Shown: positions 1 through 7,900 of the stretch, one piece after another
Layout of the letters: every line of letters starts with the position of its first letter
Position numbering within the stretch: position 1 is the stretch's first letter
Source of the DNA: Prosthecobacter vanneervenii
Lineage (GTDB): Bacteria; Verrucomicrobiota; Verrucomicrobiia; Verrucomicrobiales; Verrucomicrobiaceae
Reading direction: 5' to 3'
Assembly (NCBI RefSeq): GCF_014203095.1
Contig: NZ_JACHIG010000009.1
Span: forward strand, 1 to 64,000
DNA length: 64,000 bases
Program-made: the position numbers and the translations under genes
The notes under the pieces: model-generated
Told to the model about the DNA's origin: nothing
What the model saw: only the letters and a program-made list of their open reading frames with translations
Database searches by the model: none

Positions 1-188
1 ACAAGCTTGCTCGCCACTTCCTCTCCCTCATTCAGTTTGCCTCCGTCATCGACTGGCTCAGATATGGCTCTTGAGGGTTTTCAAACACGGCCTAGAGACA
101 ATGAGTCAAGGTGGAGGCTCTGATGCCGGGCTTTCCAGTCTCCTATCGCTGGAGCTGATCATCGGCTTTATGAGCTTCAGGCTAAGGT

Positions 189-228
189 GGTTGCCGGTTG
201 CCGTGCTTAGGGTGGGCAACCGGCAACC
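189..228. repeat. perfect 14-bp inverted repeat
   Basis: The arms 189-202 (GGTTGCCGGTTGCC) and 215-228 are exact reverse complements with a 12-nt loop. Each arm is itself a GGTTGCC duplication. No T-run follows on either strand, so a simple intrinsic terminator is unlikely. The role is unknown. Confidence 0.7.
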
Positions 229-401
229 ATGAGCGCGAGTTGAGGGCCGGAGCCTGTGAACGAAGCGGCAGGGAAGAGAATGGCAGCGCAGCGGATGGCA
301 GGCGGAGGAAGGCGGCGGGGAGGATTTGGGGACGTGGCGTGGCAACTTGGGAGAGGGGAAAAGTTGCCGTGGGTTTGTGGGCGCTGGGGGCGTGTCCGGG
401 A

Positions 402-448
402 GGAGCGCACGCGTCTCGCGTGCTGCATCCGGCGTCCTCGCGGGATGC
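402..448 (+). repeat. 47-nt two-stem GGAG-headed element, copy 1
   Basis: It starts with GGAGC, followed by a 7-bp stem with a 3-nt loop (GCACGCG-TCT-CGCGTGC, 407-423) and a second stem (GCATCC at 425-430 with GGATGC at 443-448, inner GCG/CGC, loop TCCT). The copy at 589-635 on the other strand has the same length, head, loop size and TCCT loop but different, compensated arm sequences. That points to a conserved DNA or RNA fold, in the style of REP elements with a GGAG/GTAG head. Confidence 0.65.
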
Positions 449-588
449 GGGTCTGTGGGGTGCGATGGGGTGTGGGTGCTCGCGGTGCGAGGGGCGGGCG
501 ATGAGGGGAGGGCTCGGTGCGGTGGGGCGTGCGATGTGGGGGGCGTTGCGACACGCGGGGCTGTGGGATGATGCGGGGTCACGAGACG

Positions 589-635
589 GTCTTCCGCGAG
601 GACGCGGAAGACGGCCTGCGGGACGCAGGCGCTCC
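589..635 (-). repeat. 47-nt two-stem GGAG-headed element, copy 2
   Basis: Read on the minus strand it starts with GGAGC (635-631), then a 7-bp stem with a 3-nt loop (614-630), then a perfect 10-bp stem (603-612 with 589-598) around the loop TCCT. It matches copy 1 (402-448) in architecture and exact length while the stem bases differ by compensating changes. Confidence 0.65.
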
Positions 636-711
636 ATCCGGACGTGCGCTGGCGCGGGCGCTGGGATCACCGACGGCAAGCCATCGCCCAAAGCGGTGCC
701 CCCTGCCCCCT

Positions 712-735
712 CCAGTTGCGGCGCAACTGGGCTAC
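712..735 (-). repeat. REP palindrome of the RAYT class, at the 3' end of vsr
   Basis: The palindrome has arms CCAGTTGCG and CGCAACTGG around one base (712-730). On the minus strand it is preceded by GTAG (735-732), the conserved REP head. The TAG of this head is the stop codon of the vsr-like gene. It has the same core as the REPs beside the transposase at 35.4-36.2 kb. Confidence 0.8.
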
Positions 736-1268
736 TTTTCCAGCGCCCGGCGCAGTCTGGCCAGGGTGCGCGGCTGGCGCTGGCGGGTGAGGGCGCATTC
801 CCAGAGGCGCAGCACCGTCCAGCCGCGCTGGCGCAGGCGGCGGGTGACGAGGAGGTCGCGCTGGCGGTTGCGAGCGATCTTTTCGTCCCAGAATTTGCGG
901 TTTTGCCGGGGGCGGGTGGCGTGGCGGGGGCAGCCGTGCCAGAAGCAGCCATCGACAAAGACGGCCACGCGCTGGGTGCGGAAGATGAAGTCGGGCCGCA
1001 CGCGCAGGGGCCGTGTGGCGGGCGTGGGGGCACTGGCTTTGACTTTGCCCCCGGCTTTGGCTTTGCCTGGGGCTGCGGGGGAGGCCGAGGAAGATGGGGG
1101 CACTGACATGGCGGTGGTGCCGAGGGAGAGCTGCACGTGACGCCGCCAGCCGGTGATGCCTGCCGCCCGCATGAGCGCCACGAGCCGCAGCTCGGTGGCC
1201 GCATTGCCGGTGGAGCGGATGCGGCTCATCACTTCGCTGCGCTTGGCCGGGGTGAAGACATCGGGCAT
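732..1268 (-). CDS. vsr: very-short-patch-repair (Vsr-like) endonuclease with a low-complexity insertion
   Basis: 178 residues. Vsr enzymes nick next to T:G mismatches that arise by deamination at Dcm-methylated cytosines. The N-terminus (MPDVFTPAKRSEVMSRIRST) and the core 'FVDGCFWHGCPRH' followed by 'FWDEKIARNRQRD' are typical, with the catalytic Asp in 'RPDFIF'. Between 'WRRHVQL' and 'RPDFIF' (about residues 46-90) there is a Ser/Pro/Ala/Lys-rich insertion of some 40 residues that normal Vsr (about 140-150 aa) lacks. No cytosine methyltransferase gene lies in the window, so it is an orphan here. The stop codon lies inside a REP element. Specificity is unknown. Confidence 0.85.
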   Translation of the reverse strand: MPDVFTPAKRSEVMSRIRSTGNAATELRLVALMRAAGITGWRRHVQLSLGTTAMSVPPSSSASPAAPGKAKAGGKVKASAPTPATRPLRVRPDFIFRTQRVAVFVDGCFWHGCPRHATRPRQNRKFWDEKIARNRQRDLLVTRRLRQRGWTVLRLWECALTRQRQPRTLARLRRALEK

Positions 1269-1453
1269 ACGCGGGGAGTTTACGGTGGTTTACTGTGGTT
1301 GACGATTGTTTGTGTTGGCTGGCCGGAGGGGCGAGGGGGGAGCGCTGCTTTGCAGGCGGTGGGGATGTGCCGGTAGGGTGGGAGCCTGCTGGTTTATGTT
1401 GCGCTTCTTATGGTTTTTTTGCAGAATGCGGGCATCTCATTGCTTTTTCTTCC

Positions 1454-2350
1454 ATGTGTTTCCGCTCTCTGCTGTTTCTGAATGTCAGGTGCATCCCAGC
1501 GGCTGCTGCCGTGCTCTGCCTAGTGTCGGCCCCGGGGTGGGCTGCGGGTGAAAAGCGCAATTTTACCGACCTGCAGGGCCGTGTGCTGCGCGCCAGTCTG
1601 GAGAAGATCTCGGGCGATGACATCGTGGTGAAAAAGTCGGTGGATGGCATGCTGGTGACGCTGAAGGCGGGCCAGCTGAGCGATGAGGACATCCTCTACC
1701 TGGTGCGCCAGGGCTTTGACCAGGGGGCGCTGCAAAACAGCCCGCGCAATGCGCCGGGCTCCGTGCCAGATACGGCGGAGGGCCTGCGCGCCAGCCTGGA
1801 AAACACCCTTTGGGACTGGGTGAATGCGGATGACAAGGTGCAGGTGGGCGGCACCACGGTGCTGAAGCAGGGGGCTTGGCAGGCGGTGCGCTTCCGCCCG
1901 GGCGGCATGATGAGCGCCTGGCACAAGGACAAGATCGTCTGGGAGGGCAGGTGGGAGGTGGTGGCCCCACGCACGGTGCGCGTGGCGGTGCGCGATGCCG
2001 TGGGCCTGGTGCTGACCTTTAACACAGATGCGAACCACTTCACCGTGGCTAATGAGCGCGACACCCAGGGCGACCGCCGTGGCCGCGCGCCAGTGCCTGA
2101 GCCCTTTGTGGGCACGTGGCGGTGGAAGGATGGCTTTATGGCGACGATCCGCGAAGACGGCACCGTGAACTCCGACGGCACCTGGAAGCGCGTACAGCGC
2201 TACCGTAATGACACCTACAGCTATGAACTGCACTGGGGCACGGGGGAACGTTTTGACTACTTTACCGTGCGCCAGGATCGCAAGCAAATGCATGGGCGTA
2301 ATCACCTGGGCACTGAGCTGAGCGCAGAGCGGGTGGTGGAGCGGCCCTGA
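1454..2350 (+). CDS. secreted protein with N-terminal SHD1-like domain
   Basis: 298 residues from the ATG at 1454. The frame is open from 1295, but only from 1454 does a signal peptide follow (hydrophobic to about residue 30, 'APGWAAG'). Residues 34-85 ('FTDLQGRVLRASLEKISGDD' and on) resemble the SLA1-homology-like domain found at the N-terminus of many secreted planctomycete/verrucomicrobial proteins. The rest (about 110-298) has two similar beta-rich halves: 'LWDWVNADDKVQ..F.PGG..' and 'FVGTWRWKDGFMATIREDGTV', resembling lipocalin-like stress domains. The function is not recognised. It stands alone, with convergent or distant neighbours. No clear Shine-Dalgarno sequence. Confidence 0.75.
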   Translation: MCFRSLLFLNVRCIPAAAAVLCLVSAPGWAAGEKRNFTDLQGRVLRASLEKISGDDIVVKKSVDGMLVTLKAGQLSDEDILYLVRQGFDQGALQNSPRNAPGSVPDTAEGLRASLENTLWDWVNADDKVQVGGTTVLKQGAWQAVRFRPGGMMSAWHKDKIVWEGRWEVVAPRTVRVAVRDAVGLVLTFNTDANHFTVANERDTQGDRRGRAPVPEPFVGTWRWKDGFMATIREDGTVNSDGTWKRVQRYRNDTYSYELHWGTGERFDYFTVRQDRKQMHGRNHLGTELSAERVVERP

Positions 2351-2608
2351 GGGCTGGGAATGACTTCAGCGCTGGAGCTGGACAGCCGACGGGGCAGGCA
2401 GCCGGGTGGTTGAAAAGAGAGCGCTTGTTCCGCTTCGGGGCGCGGAGGCTTTGGCAGAGGCGGGGTGCCGGGTAATACCACAATCTGTTGAAAACAGGTC
2501 TGACTCTGAGCCAGGCAAAGCCTCACCGCTGCAGACCGCCGGGAGGCGGGGCTTTTGGAATGGGGGATCGCGGTAAGGTGGCAGGCTGCTTGGGAACAAA
2601 GGATTCCA

Positions 2609-2632
2609 GGGACGCGCACAGCGCATCCCTAC
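2609..2632 (-). repeat. GTAG-headed palindrome
   Basis: The arms are GGGACGCGC (2609-2617) and GCGCATCCC (2621-2629), with one mismatch and the loop ACA. The GTAG tetranucleotide reads on the minus strand at 2632-2629. It is similar in form to the element at 4696-4718. Probably a second REP-like class. Confidence 0.5.
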
Positions 2633-2661
2633 CATCCAGAGTAGCGCGTGCCAAGGGGCTG

Positions 2662-2679
2662 GTAGGGCACCGCTGTGCC
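2662..2679 (+). repeat. GTAG-headed short palindrome
   Basis: GTAG (2662-2665) followed by GGCAC-CGCT-GTGCC. It faces the element at 2609-2632, so the two form a pair like a bacterial interspersed mosaic element. Confidence 0.4.
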
Positions 2680-2894
2680 GGGGCCGAAGTTTCGGGTCTG
2701 TGGTATCGCAGGCGCTGAAAAAGGTGCGCCGTCCTTGGAATGTGGAAAGGCTGGGAGACGTGGAGGTGATGATCACCATCTTAAGATGGCATCAAGACTC
2801 CTTTTCAACTGCTGGTGGTATAAGAGGCTTTGCCACAGCGACGGAGGGGGATCATCTTGATCCCCACACCTGCGGCGTGTTGGCAGCGTGGCGG

Positions 2895-3257
2895 TCAGCC
2901 CATGCCGCCGGGCATCATGCCTGGGAAGGTGCCGGGGGCAGCGGATTCCTGGGCGGCGGCAGCGGCAACAGCGAGGTGGGGGTGGCTGGTGCTGGCGCTC
3001 ATGGAGGCGAGGCTGGCCACGCCTATGCCGCAGCCTTTCATTTCGTTCATCCAGATCTGAGCTCCTGACCAGGCATCGAGCGCATAGAGGTAGCCGCTGA
3101 CGCTGACGATGAGGCGGTCGCCGTCTGGCAGGAGGCTGACAAAGCCGTTGCCCCAGGGGGCCTGCCATTTCCAGAGGATCTCGCCGGTGCCCCGGTGCAC
3201 AGCGGCGACGATGCCGTTGAAGGCGGTGAAGAGGAAATCGGTGAGCTTTAGGTTCAT
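2895..3257 (-). CDS. single-blade PQQ-like propeller protein, cytoplasmic
   Basis: 120 residues from the ATG at 3257. Upstream in-frame codons belong to repeat DNA. There is no signal peptide. Residues 1-70 carry one PQQ-type motif ('VAAVHRGTGEILWKWQAPWG', then 'LYALDAWSGAQIWMNEMKG'). The tail (about 80-120) is Ala/Ser-rich and ends 'MMPGGMG'. Stand-alone proteins with one or two such repeats exist in several phyla, so this is probably complete, not a fragment. Their role is unknown. A 14-G tract lies about 63 bp upstream of the start. Confidence 0.7.
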   Translation of the reverse strand: MNLKLTDFLFTAFNGIVAAVHRGTGEILWKWQAPWGNGFVSLLPDGDRLIVSVSGYLYALDAWSGAQIWMNEMKGCGIGVASLASMSASTSHPHLAVAAAAAQESAAPGTFPGMMPGGMG

Positions 3258-3319
3258 GGCCGCCAAGGTATCCGCAGGCGGGCACTTGCCAGTGCAAGAT
3301 GCGGGGCGGTTTGGAATGC

Positions 3320-3333
3320 GGGGGGGGGGGGGG
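3320..3333. repeat. homopolymer tract of 14 G
   Basis: Fourteen consecutive G on the + strand, 63 bp upstream of the start of the single-blade PQQ gene (minus strand). Tracts of this length are prone to slippage and to sequencing error. Confidence 0.85.
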
Positions 3334-3394
3334 CGGCAGGTCGTTGGATGGGTGTGGCGGAGGCCCGCACTCCCGTTGCCCCTGCGGGCTGGGA

Positions 3395-3454
3395 TCAACG
3401 ATTGCAAACCATTGCAAACAACGGCCAACAACGGCAAACGACTGCTAACCGCTC
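3395..3454 (+). repeat. 10-bp periodic tandem array A (6 units)
   Basis: Six consecutive 10-mers with the loose consensus CAAACNAYYG: TCAACGATTG, CAAACCATTG, CAAACAACGG, CCAACAACGG, CAAACGACTG, CTAACCGCTC. The unit boundary never slips. The same unit recurs in four other arrays in this window. Confidence 0.75.
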
Positions 3455-3521
3455 GTGTCTGCGGCGCTATAGAATCGAGGAGGAGTAGGAGGACGAGTAG
3501 GATTCCGCTGCGCGGGGGGCC

Positions 3522-4508
3522 TCACGGCCTGCGGGCCTGCTGCAGGGCTTCTTCCTTGAGCTTCTGGATGGTTTCGTCGCCCTGGGCGATGAGGGGGTCG
3601 AACATGGGGATTTCCTTGGCGTTCTGGCCCTGCTCGTGTTTGCGGAAGCCGAAGAGGTACGTCTCGTTCTGCGGACGCCAGCGGTTGAAGAAGAGGGTGT
3701 CTTTGGCGATGACGGCGCGGCGCAGGCTCTCGAGCGCGGGGGTGGGGGCGGTGGGGGTCTTGAGGCCGAGGCCTTCGACGAGCTTGGCGCTGAGCTTTTC
3801 ATATCCGGCACGGGTGTAGTGCACGCCGTTTTCGGTCAGGGGCTGGCGGATGACGCCGGGCTTGGGCAGGCCGCCCATGAGCTCAAACCAGTCGATGAAG
3901 AAGGCATTTTGGCTGAGGGCAAAGGTGCGCAGGGCATCGCGCAGGCTGGAGAGGTTTTTGTTTTCGCCGCTGAGGTCGGGCAGCGGGGGCGGGAGGGTCT
4001 CAAGGGGTGGCGGGGTGGCGATGATGATGCGGGCGCCGGGGGCCTTGGCGTGGATGAGCTCGATGAGGCTGCGGTAGCCGGTGAGGAATTCGGGGAGGCC
4101 GCCGAGGCGCTCGAAGGCGAGCTCGCTGCCGTAGCAGAGGAGGACGACGGTGGGCTTGAGCATCTCCAGGTGCACGGAGAGGCGCTGCAGGCCCTCCTCA
4201 GGCGGGCCGAAGTAGGAGCGGGCATGGCCGAAGACGGTGTCGCCGCTCCAGGCGAGGTTGCGCACGGTGACTTTGGTTTCGCCGAGGGCGAGGTCGAGGC
4301 GGGGCTCGAAGGAGCCGTAGTCGTGCTCGCGCTCGAGGACGGTGTTGCCGAGGAGGACGAGGCGGTCGCCGTCTTTGAATTCAAAGGTCTTGGGCTGGGG
4401 CGGATTGGAGGGAGCGGGGGCGGCAGGCTCGGGAGCCTGGGCAGGGGCGTGGGGGGCGCAGACGCAAAGCGCGAGTGCGAGGAGGCCGGCCAGGGGGGAG
4501 GAATTCAT
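3522..4508 (-). CDS. secreted SGNH/GDSL-type hydrolase
   Basis: 328 residues with a signal peptide (to about residue 24, 'APHAPAQA') and a Pro/Ala linker. Block I reads 'GDRLVLLGNTVLERE' (about 46-60). In this PVC subfamily GNT stands where GDS is usual, so the usual nucleophile position is Thr or absent. Later blocks are visible: 'VRNLAWSGDTV', 'VLLCYGSELAF' and 'ENGVHYTRAGYEKLS', the last holding the conserved His. Related domains occur at the N-terminus of large PVC haem-binding proteins; here it is free-standing. The substrate is unknown, probably a carbohydrate ester or an acyl group. It is monocistronic between repeat-rich stretches. Confidence 0.75.
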   Translation of the reverse strand: MNSSPLAGLLALALCVCAPHAPAQAPEPAAPAPSNPPQPKTFEFKDGDRLVLLGNTVLEREHDYGSFEPRLDLALGETKVTVRNLAWSGDTVFGHARSYFGPPEEGLQRLSVHLEMLKPTVVLLCYGSELAFERLGGLPEFLTGYRSLIELIHAKAPGARIIIATPPPLETLPPPLPDLSGENKNLSSLRDALRTFALSQNAFFIDWFELMGGLPKPGVIRQPLTENGVHYTRAGYEKLSAKLVEGLGLKTPTAPTPALESLRRAVIAKDTLFFNRWRPQNETYLFGFRKHEQGQNAKEIPMFDPLIAQGDETIQKLKEEALQQARRP

Positions 4509-4577
4509 GCGGGCGGTATTGGAGCGGATTCGCGGCGAATGTCCAGCGTGAGGTGCGGGGGGAGGTGCGGGGGGGTG

Positions 4578-4627
4578 CAGTTGTTTGCAGTTGTTTGCGA
4601 TGGTTGGCAGTGGTTGGCAGTGGTTGG
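4578..4627 (-). repeat. 10-bp periodic tandem array B (5 units)
   Basis: On the + strand it reads CAGTTGTTTG twice, CGATGGTTGG, then CAGTGGTTGG twice, exactly in 10-bp register. This is the reverse complement of the array A/C/E unit. Together with array C (4946-4985) it forms an inverted pair about 320 bp apart. Confidence 0.75.
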
Positions 4628-4695
4628 TCGGGAAGCAGGGGGCTTTGGGAATGAGGGAAAGGTTAGCAGATGGCGATGGGAGGAAGGATTCTACG

Positions 4696-4718
4696 GACGC
4701 GGCGCAGCGCGTCGCTAC
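4696..4718 (-). repeat. GTAG-headed palindrome
   Basis: GACGCG (4696-4701) pairs with CGCGTC (4708-4713). GTAG reads on minus at 4718-4715. The left flank 'AAGGATTC' also precedes the palindrome at 2609-2632, so the two belong to one family. Confidence 0.5.
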
Positions 4719-4761
4719 CGGCCCTGCGTGCGGCGGACCGTGCTTCTGGATGAGTCTTCAG

Positions 4762-4792
4762 GGCGACGGATCGTCGCCGCTCCACAGCGCTG
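4762..4792 (-). repeat. 31-bp direct repeat with GGAG-headed hairpin, copy 1
   Basis: It contains GGCGACG-GAT-CGTCGCC (4762-4778). On minus, GGAGC precedes it (4783-4779). It is identical over 31 bp to 4894-4924. The head, 7-bp stem and 3-nt loop match the first stem of the 47-nt elements at 402 and 589. Confidence 0.75.
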
Positions 4793-4893
4793 CGCGTGTG
4801 CGCGAGATCTTCCTCCGCCTCTTCCTCTTACTCCTCCTCTCGGGGAGACCGTCTTTGCGGGTGGGGCACCCGCGTGCCTGGATATCTCTGCAT

Positions 4894-4924
4894 GGCGACG
4901 GATCGTCGCCGCTCCACAGCGCTG
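4894..4924 (-). repeat. 31-bp direct repeat with GGAG-headed hairpin, copy 2
   Basis: Exact 31-bp copy of 4762-4792, 132 bp downstream in the same orientation. It ends 21 bp before array C begins. Confidence 0.75.
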
Positions 4925-4945
4925 GGAGTGGCCTCCGCGCTCTGG

Positions 4946-4985
4946 GAAACCACGGCAAACCACGGCAAACAACCGCCAACGACTG
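4946..4985 (+). repeat. 10-bp periodic tandem array C (4 units)
   Basis: GAAACCACGG, CAAACCACGG, CAAACAACCG, CCAACGACTG in strict 10-bp register. The array ends 11 bp before the stop codon of the giant gene. Confidence 0.75.
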
Positions 4986-4996
4986 CAAGCTCCCCT

Positions 4997-7900
4997 CTAA
5001 TTCCGCACCACCTTCACGCGCATGAACCGGGGGCCGCTGGCGCTCATGGGCAGGGCATCACGGACGATGAGCTGGGTGCTGGTGTTTTGCTCGGTGACGA
5101 GGCCCACGCTGCTCCAGCCGTTGGGATTGGTGAGGTCGCTGGTGGCTTCGACGGTGAAGGTCACATCGGTGGCGGCGGCGTTTTTCGGCACGGTGATGCG
5201 GAGGTATTTGTCGGTGCTGACGGCGGTGGTGTCGTACACCAGCGGGGAGGTGCCGGCGGTCTGCGGCGGGGTGCCAAAGGCGTATTCCAGGAGGTTGGCC
5301 TGGCCGTCGCGGTCGGCGTCGTAGGTGGCTGCGGCGTTGGGGTCGGAGTAGGCGGTCCAGTTTTGCGCCTGCCAGACTTCAAAGGCCTTGGCGTAGCCGG
5401 TGAAGGTCAGGTCTTTGAAGGTCTGGGCGCTGCTGTCATTGGCGGTCAGGCGCAGCACATAGCTGCCGGGCTGGCTGAGGGTGGCGGTGGTGTCCACCTG
5501 CGTGGCGTCGGCAAAGACCACGCTGGCGGGCCCGCTCTGCCGGCTCCAGGTGGTGCTGAGGCTGACGGGCGTGGGGTAGCTGTCGTCCGTGACGGTGCCG
5601 TCCAGCGGCACGGGGGAGAGCGGGTAGGTGGCGGTGCTGGCGATGCCGACAATCGGCGCCTTGTTGAGGGACTCGATGGTGAGGCCGCTGAAAGTGGCCG
5701 TGTTGAGTCCGACGCCCGACGCATTGTTGACGTAGAAGCCGACCCACACAGGCGTGGTCATGATGATGGTCTGTGGTTGACCGACTTGAATCCAAGTGCC
5801 TGGACTGCCGCTCACATTGGGCGCACGGAAGGCGGTGACGGAGGTGCCTTTGCGCACGACACGCAGCCAGTCGCCGTTATTGACACCGCTCGGCAGGCCA
5901 TCACCCGTGCCGCCGGCAATGACGGTCCAATAGTAACCATTGTATGCACTGGAGCCGATGCGACCAAACTGCACATAAGCTCCGGCATCGAGACCTTCCG
6001 ACAAACGCAGGCCCGCGATGGCGCTGCCCGCGCCGGAGGTCATGGTGTTGAGGCGCGCAGTGACGACCAGATCACCATAGTACTGCCAGCCGTAGAAGTA
6101 ACCAGTCGTCGAACCCGCGATGGTGTAAGTCCCCGCGCTCTCACTGCCGCTGCCGGCGGCGGCAGGTGATGCCGTCGCGTCTTCGCTGACCAATGCCGGA
6201 CCACTCAGCGCGGGTGTGGTGCTGACGTTGTCCAGCACGGCATTCGCCACGGTGCTCGTGCTATTGCTCGTGGTCGTGAGTCCGAACAGCGCGCGGTTGT
6301 CCATCGTGATCGCGGTCGTCGTGCCGAGTTGCGTGTAGTTCACGCCGTCGCTGCTGTAGGATGCGGTGATGTTATTGGTGGCGGCCACGCGGTCCAGTTT
6401 GAGCCACAATGGCAAGGTCAACCCAGTGCCGGTGGCAACGAGCGTGTCGCTCGAGCTCGCAGTGGTGCGTGCACGAAACTGCAGCCCAGTGCCGGGCACG
6501 TAACCCAGCACAGCGCGCCGCGCGCCGCGCGCCATCGAATCACGGATGGTTATGCCAGAAAGCGCTGCTGTCGTGGTGAACGTTGTGAGTCGGGCGACGA
6601 TGCTGCCATCGCCATCCAAACTCCGCAGCATCACACTGGCTTGATCGGTGCCGCGCGAAGCGTAGCCGCCACCACTGCCATTCACGCTGAATTGCGTGCC
6701 GCTCTGCAATCCTTGTCCGCGCTTGGCCGCGATGGGATCGAGATCCTGCGAGATCCAATCACCCGCCGTGAGACTGCCGCCAACGATGACCGTGACCTGG
6801 TCTGTGCTGGTGAACAATCCGTCGAAGGCGCTGAGTTGCAGCGCATAGGTTCCTGCGACGCTGAAGGTGACGGCGGTGGTCGCACTCGTCGGTGAAGCAA
6901 ACGCCGCCGTCCCAGGACCATTGACTTGTGTCCATTGCAGCGTCGTTGCCGAAGGCAGTCCATCATCACTCACCGTGGCGCTGAGGATGATCCCATTGCT
7001 GCTGGCGAGCAGCACGCCTTGTTCACCGGGGCTGTTGATGAAGAGCGTCGGCGCGCTGTCGTTGTCCTGGATCGTCACGAATGCCGCGTCCGGCGTGCCG
7101 ATCGTGTAATTGCCCCCGCCAGCCACGATGTTGACGGCCACGGTTTCATCACCTTCCTGCAACGAGTCGTTCACGGGTGTGATGGTGATGGTCTTGCTCA
7201 CATCGTTGATCGCAAACGCGACTGACGTGCTGACCGTGCTGTAGTCCGTGGTGTTCGTGGCGGTGCCTGCGATCGCCACCGTCACCGTGAGCGCGACGTT
7301 GGTCGGTGCGGTGCGAGTGATGGTGAAGGTGCCGGTGTTTCCCGGCGTCTCGCTGGCGATGTTGTCGGTGGCGGCGATGGTCACCGTGCTGCGATCATTG
7401 TCGGCGATGGTGACCGTGGCCGAGGACGCAGTCCCGATCACATAGGCAGCGTCAGCACTGATGGTTTCAATCACGGTCTCAGAGCCTTCGTTGGTCGCAT
7501 CATCCACCGGCACCACATCCAGCGTCGCGCTGGTCTGTCCGGTGGGGATCACAAAGCTCAAGGGTGTGGCTATCGCGGTGAAGTCCGTGCTGCTCGTCGC
7601 GGTGCCGCTGCGCGCGAGCAAAACGGTCAGCGGGGAGGTCGTCGGCCCGGAGCGGCTGATGGTGAACTGCCCGTTGTCGGGTCCGGTCTCAGAAGCGTTG
7701 GGATCATTCGCGACGATGCTCACGGTCGGCAGGTCGTCGTCATTGATCGTTACGGTGTGCGTGGTGATACTGCTCGTCAGCAATCCGACGGGATTGGACA
7801 GTGTGAGTGTGAACGATTCCGCGCTCTCGACAATGCCATCATCAAGGATCGGCACGGTGATCGTTTTCACTGTATCGCCCGCAGCGAAGTTCAGCGTGCC

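Larger units (their letters stand above)
1..731. other. gene-free left edge, rich in palindromes
   Basis: I see no credible gene here. Open frames exist on both strands but are low-complexity (Pro/Ala/His/Arg) and lie in a stretch where the + strand is strongly G-rich (about 240-580), which suppresses stops. The stretch holds a 14-bp inverted repeat (189-228), two 47-nt two-stem elements in opposite orientation (402-448 and 589-635) and a REP palindrome at its right end (712-735). Confidence 0.6.
2351..2894. other. intergenic, repeat-bearing, no gene seen
   Basis: 544 bp between convergent genes. It contains two facing GTAG-headed palindromes (2609-2632 on minus, 2662-2679 on plus) and short inverted repeats near 2773-2800. 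The motif 'AACAGGTCTGA' near 2492 recurs near 26455 in another gene-free stretch. No credible coding sequence. Confidence 0.55.
4509..4996. other. intergenic, dense in repeats, no gene seen
   Basis: 488 bp between the starts of the SGNH gene and the 3' end of the giant gene. It holds array B (4578-4627), a GTAG palindrome (4696-4718), two copies of a 31-bp GGAG-headed repeat (4762-4792, 4894-4924), a polypyrimidine run (about 4812-4845), a 7-bp hairpin with loop GGG (4857-4873) and array C (4946-4985). No coding sequence is credible. Confidence 0.65.

Noticed and set aside
106..582. Minus-strand frame of 158 codons at the left edge
   Set aside because: Pro/His/Thr-rich composition typical of noncoding GC-rich DNA; it covers the two-stem repeats.
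198..1106. Long + strand frames opposite and beyond the vsr-like gene
   Set aside because: They are antisense shadows: low-complexity Arg/Gly/Ala protein with no motif, kept open by the G-rich strand; the minus strand holds clear Vsr motifs.
4796..6169. Long + strand frame (457 codons) over the repeats and the end of the giant gene
   Set aside because: Antisense to the Calx-beta gene over most of its length and starts inside repeat DNA; no domain pattern.
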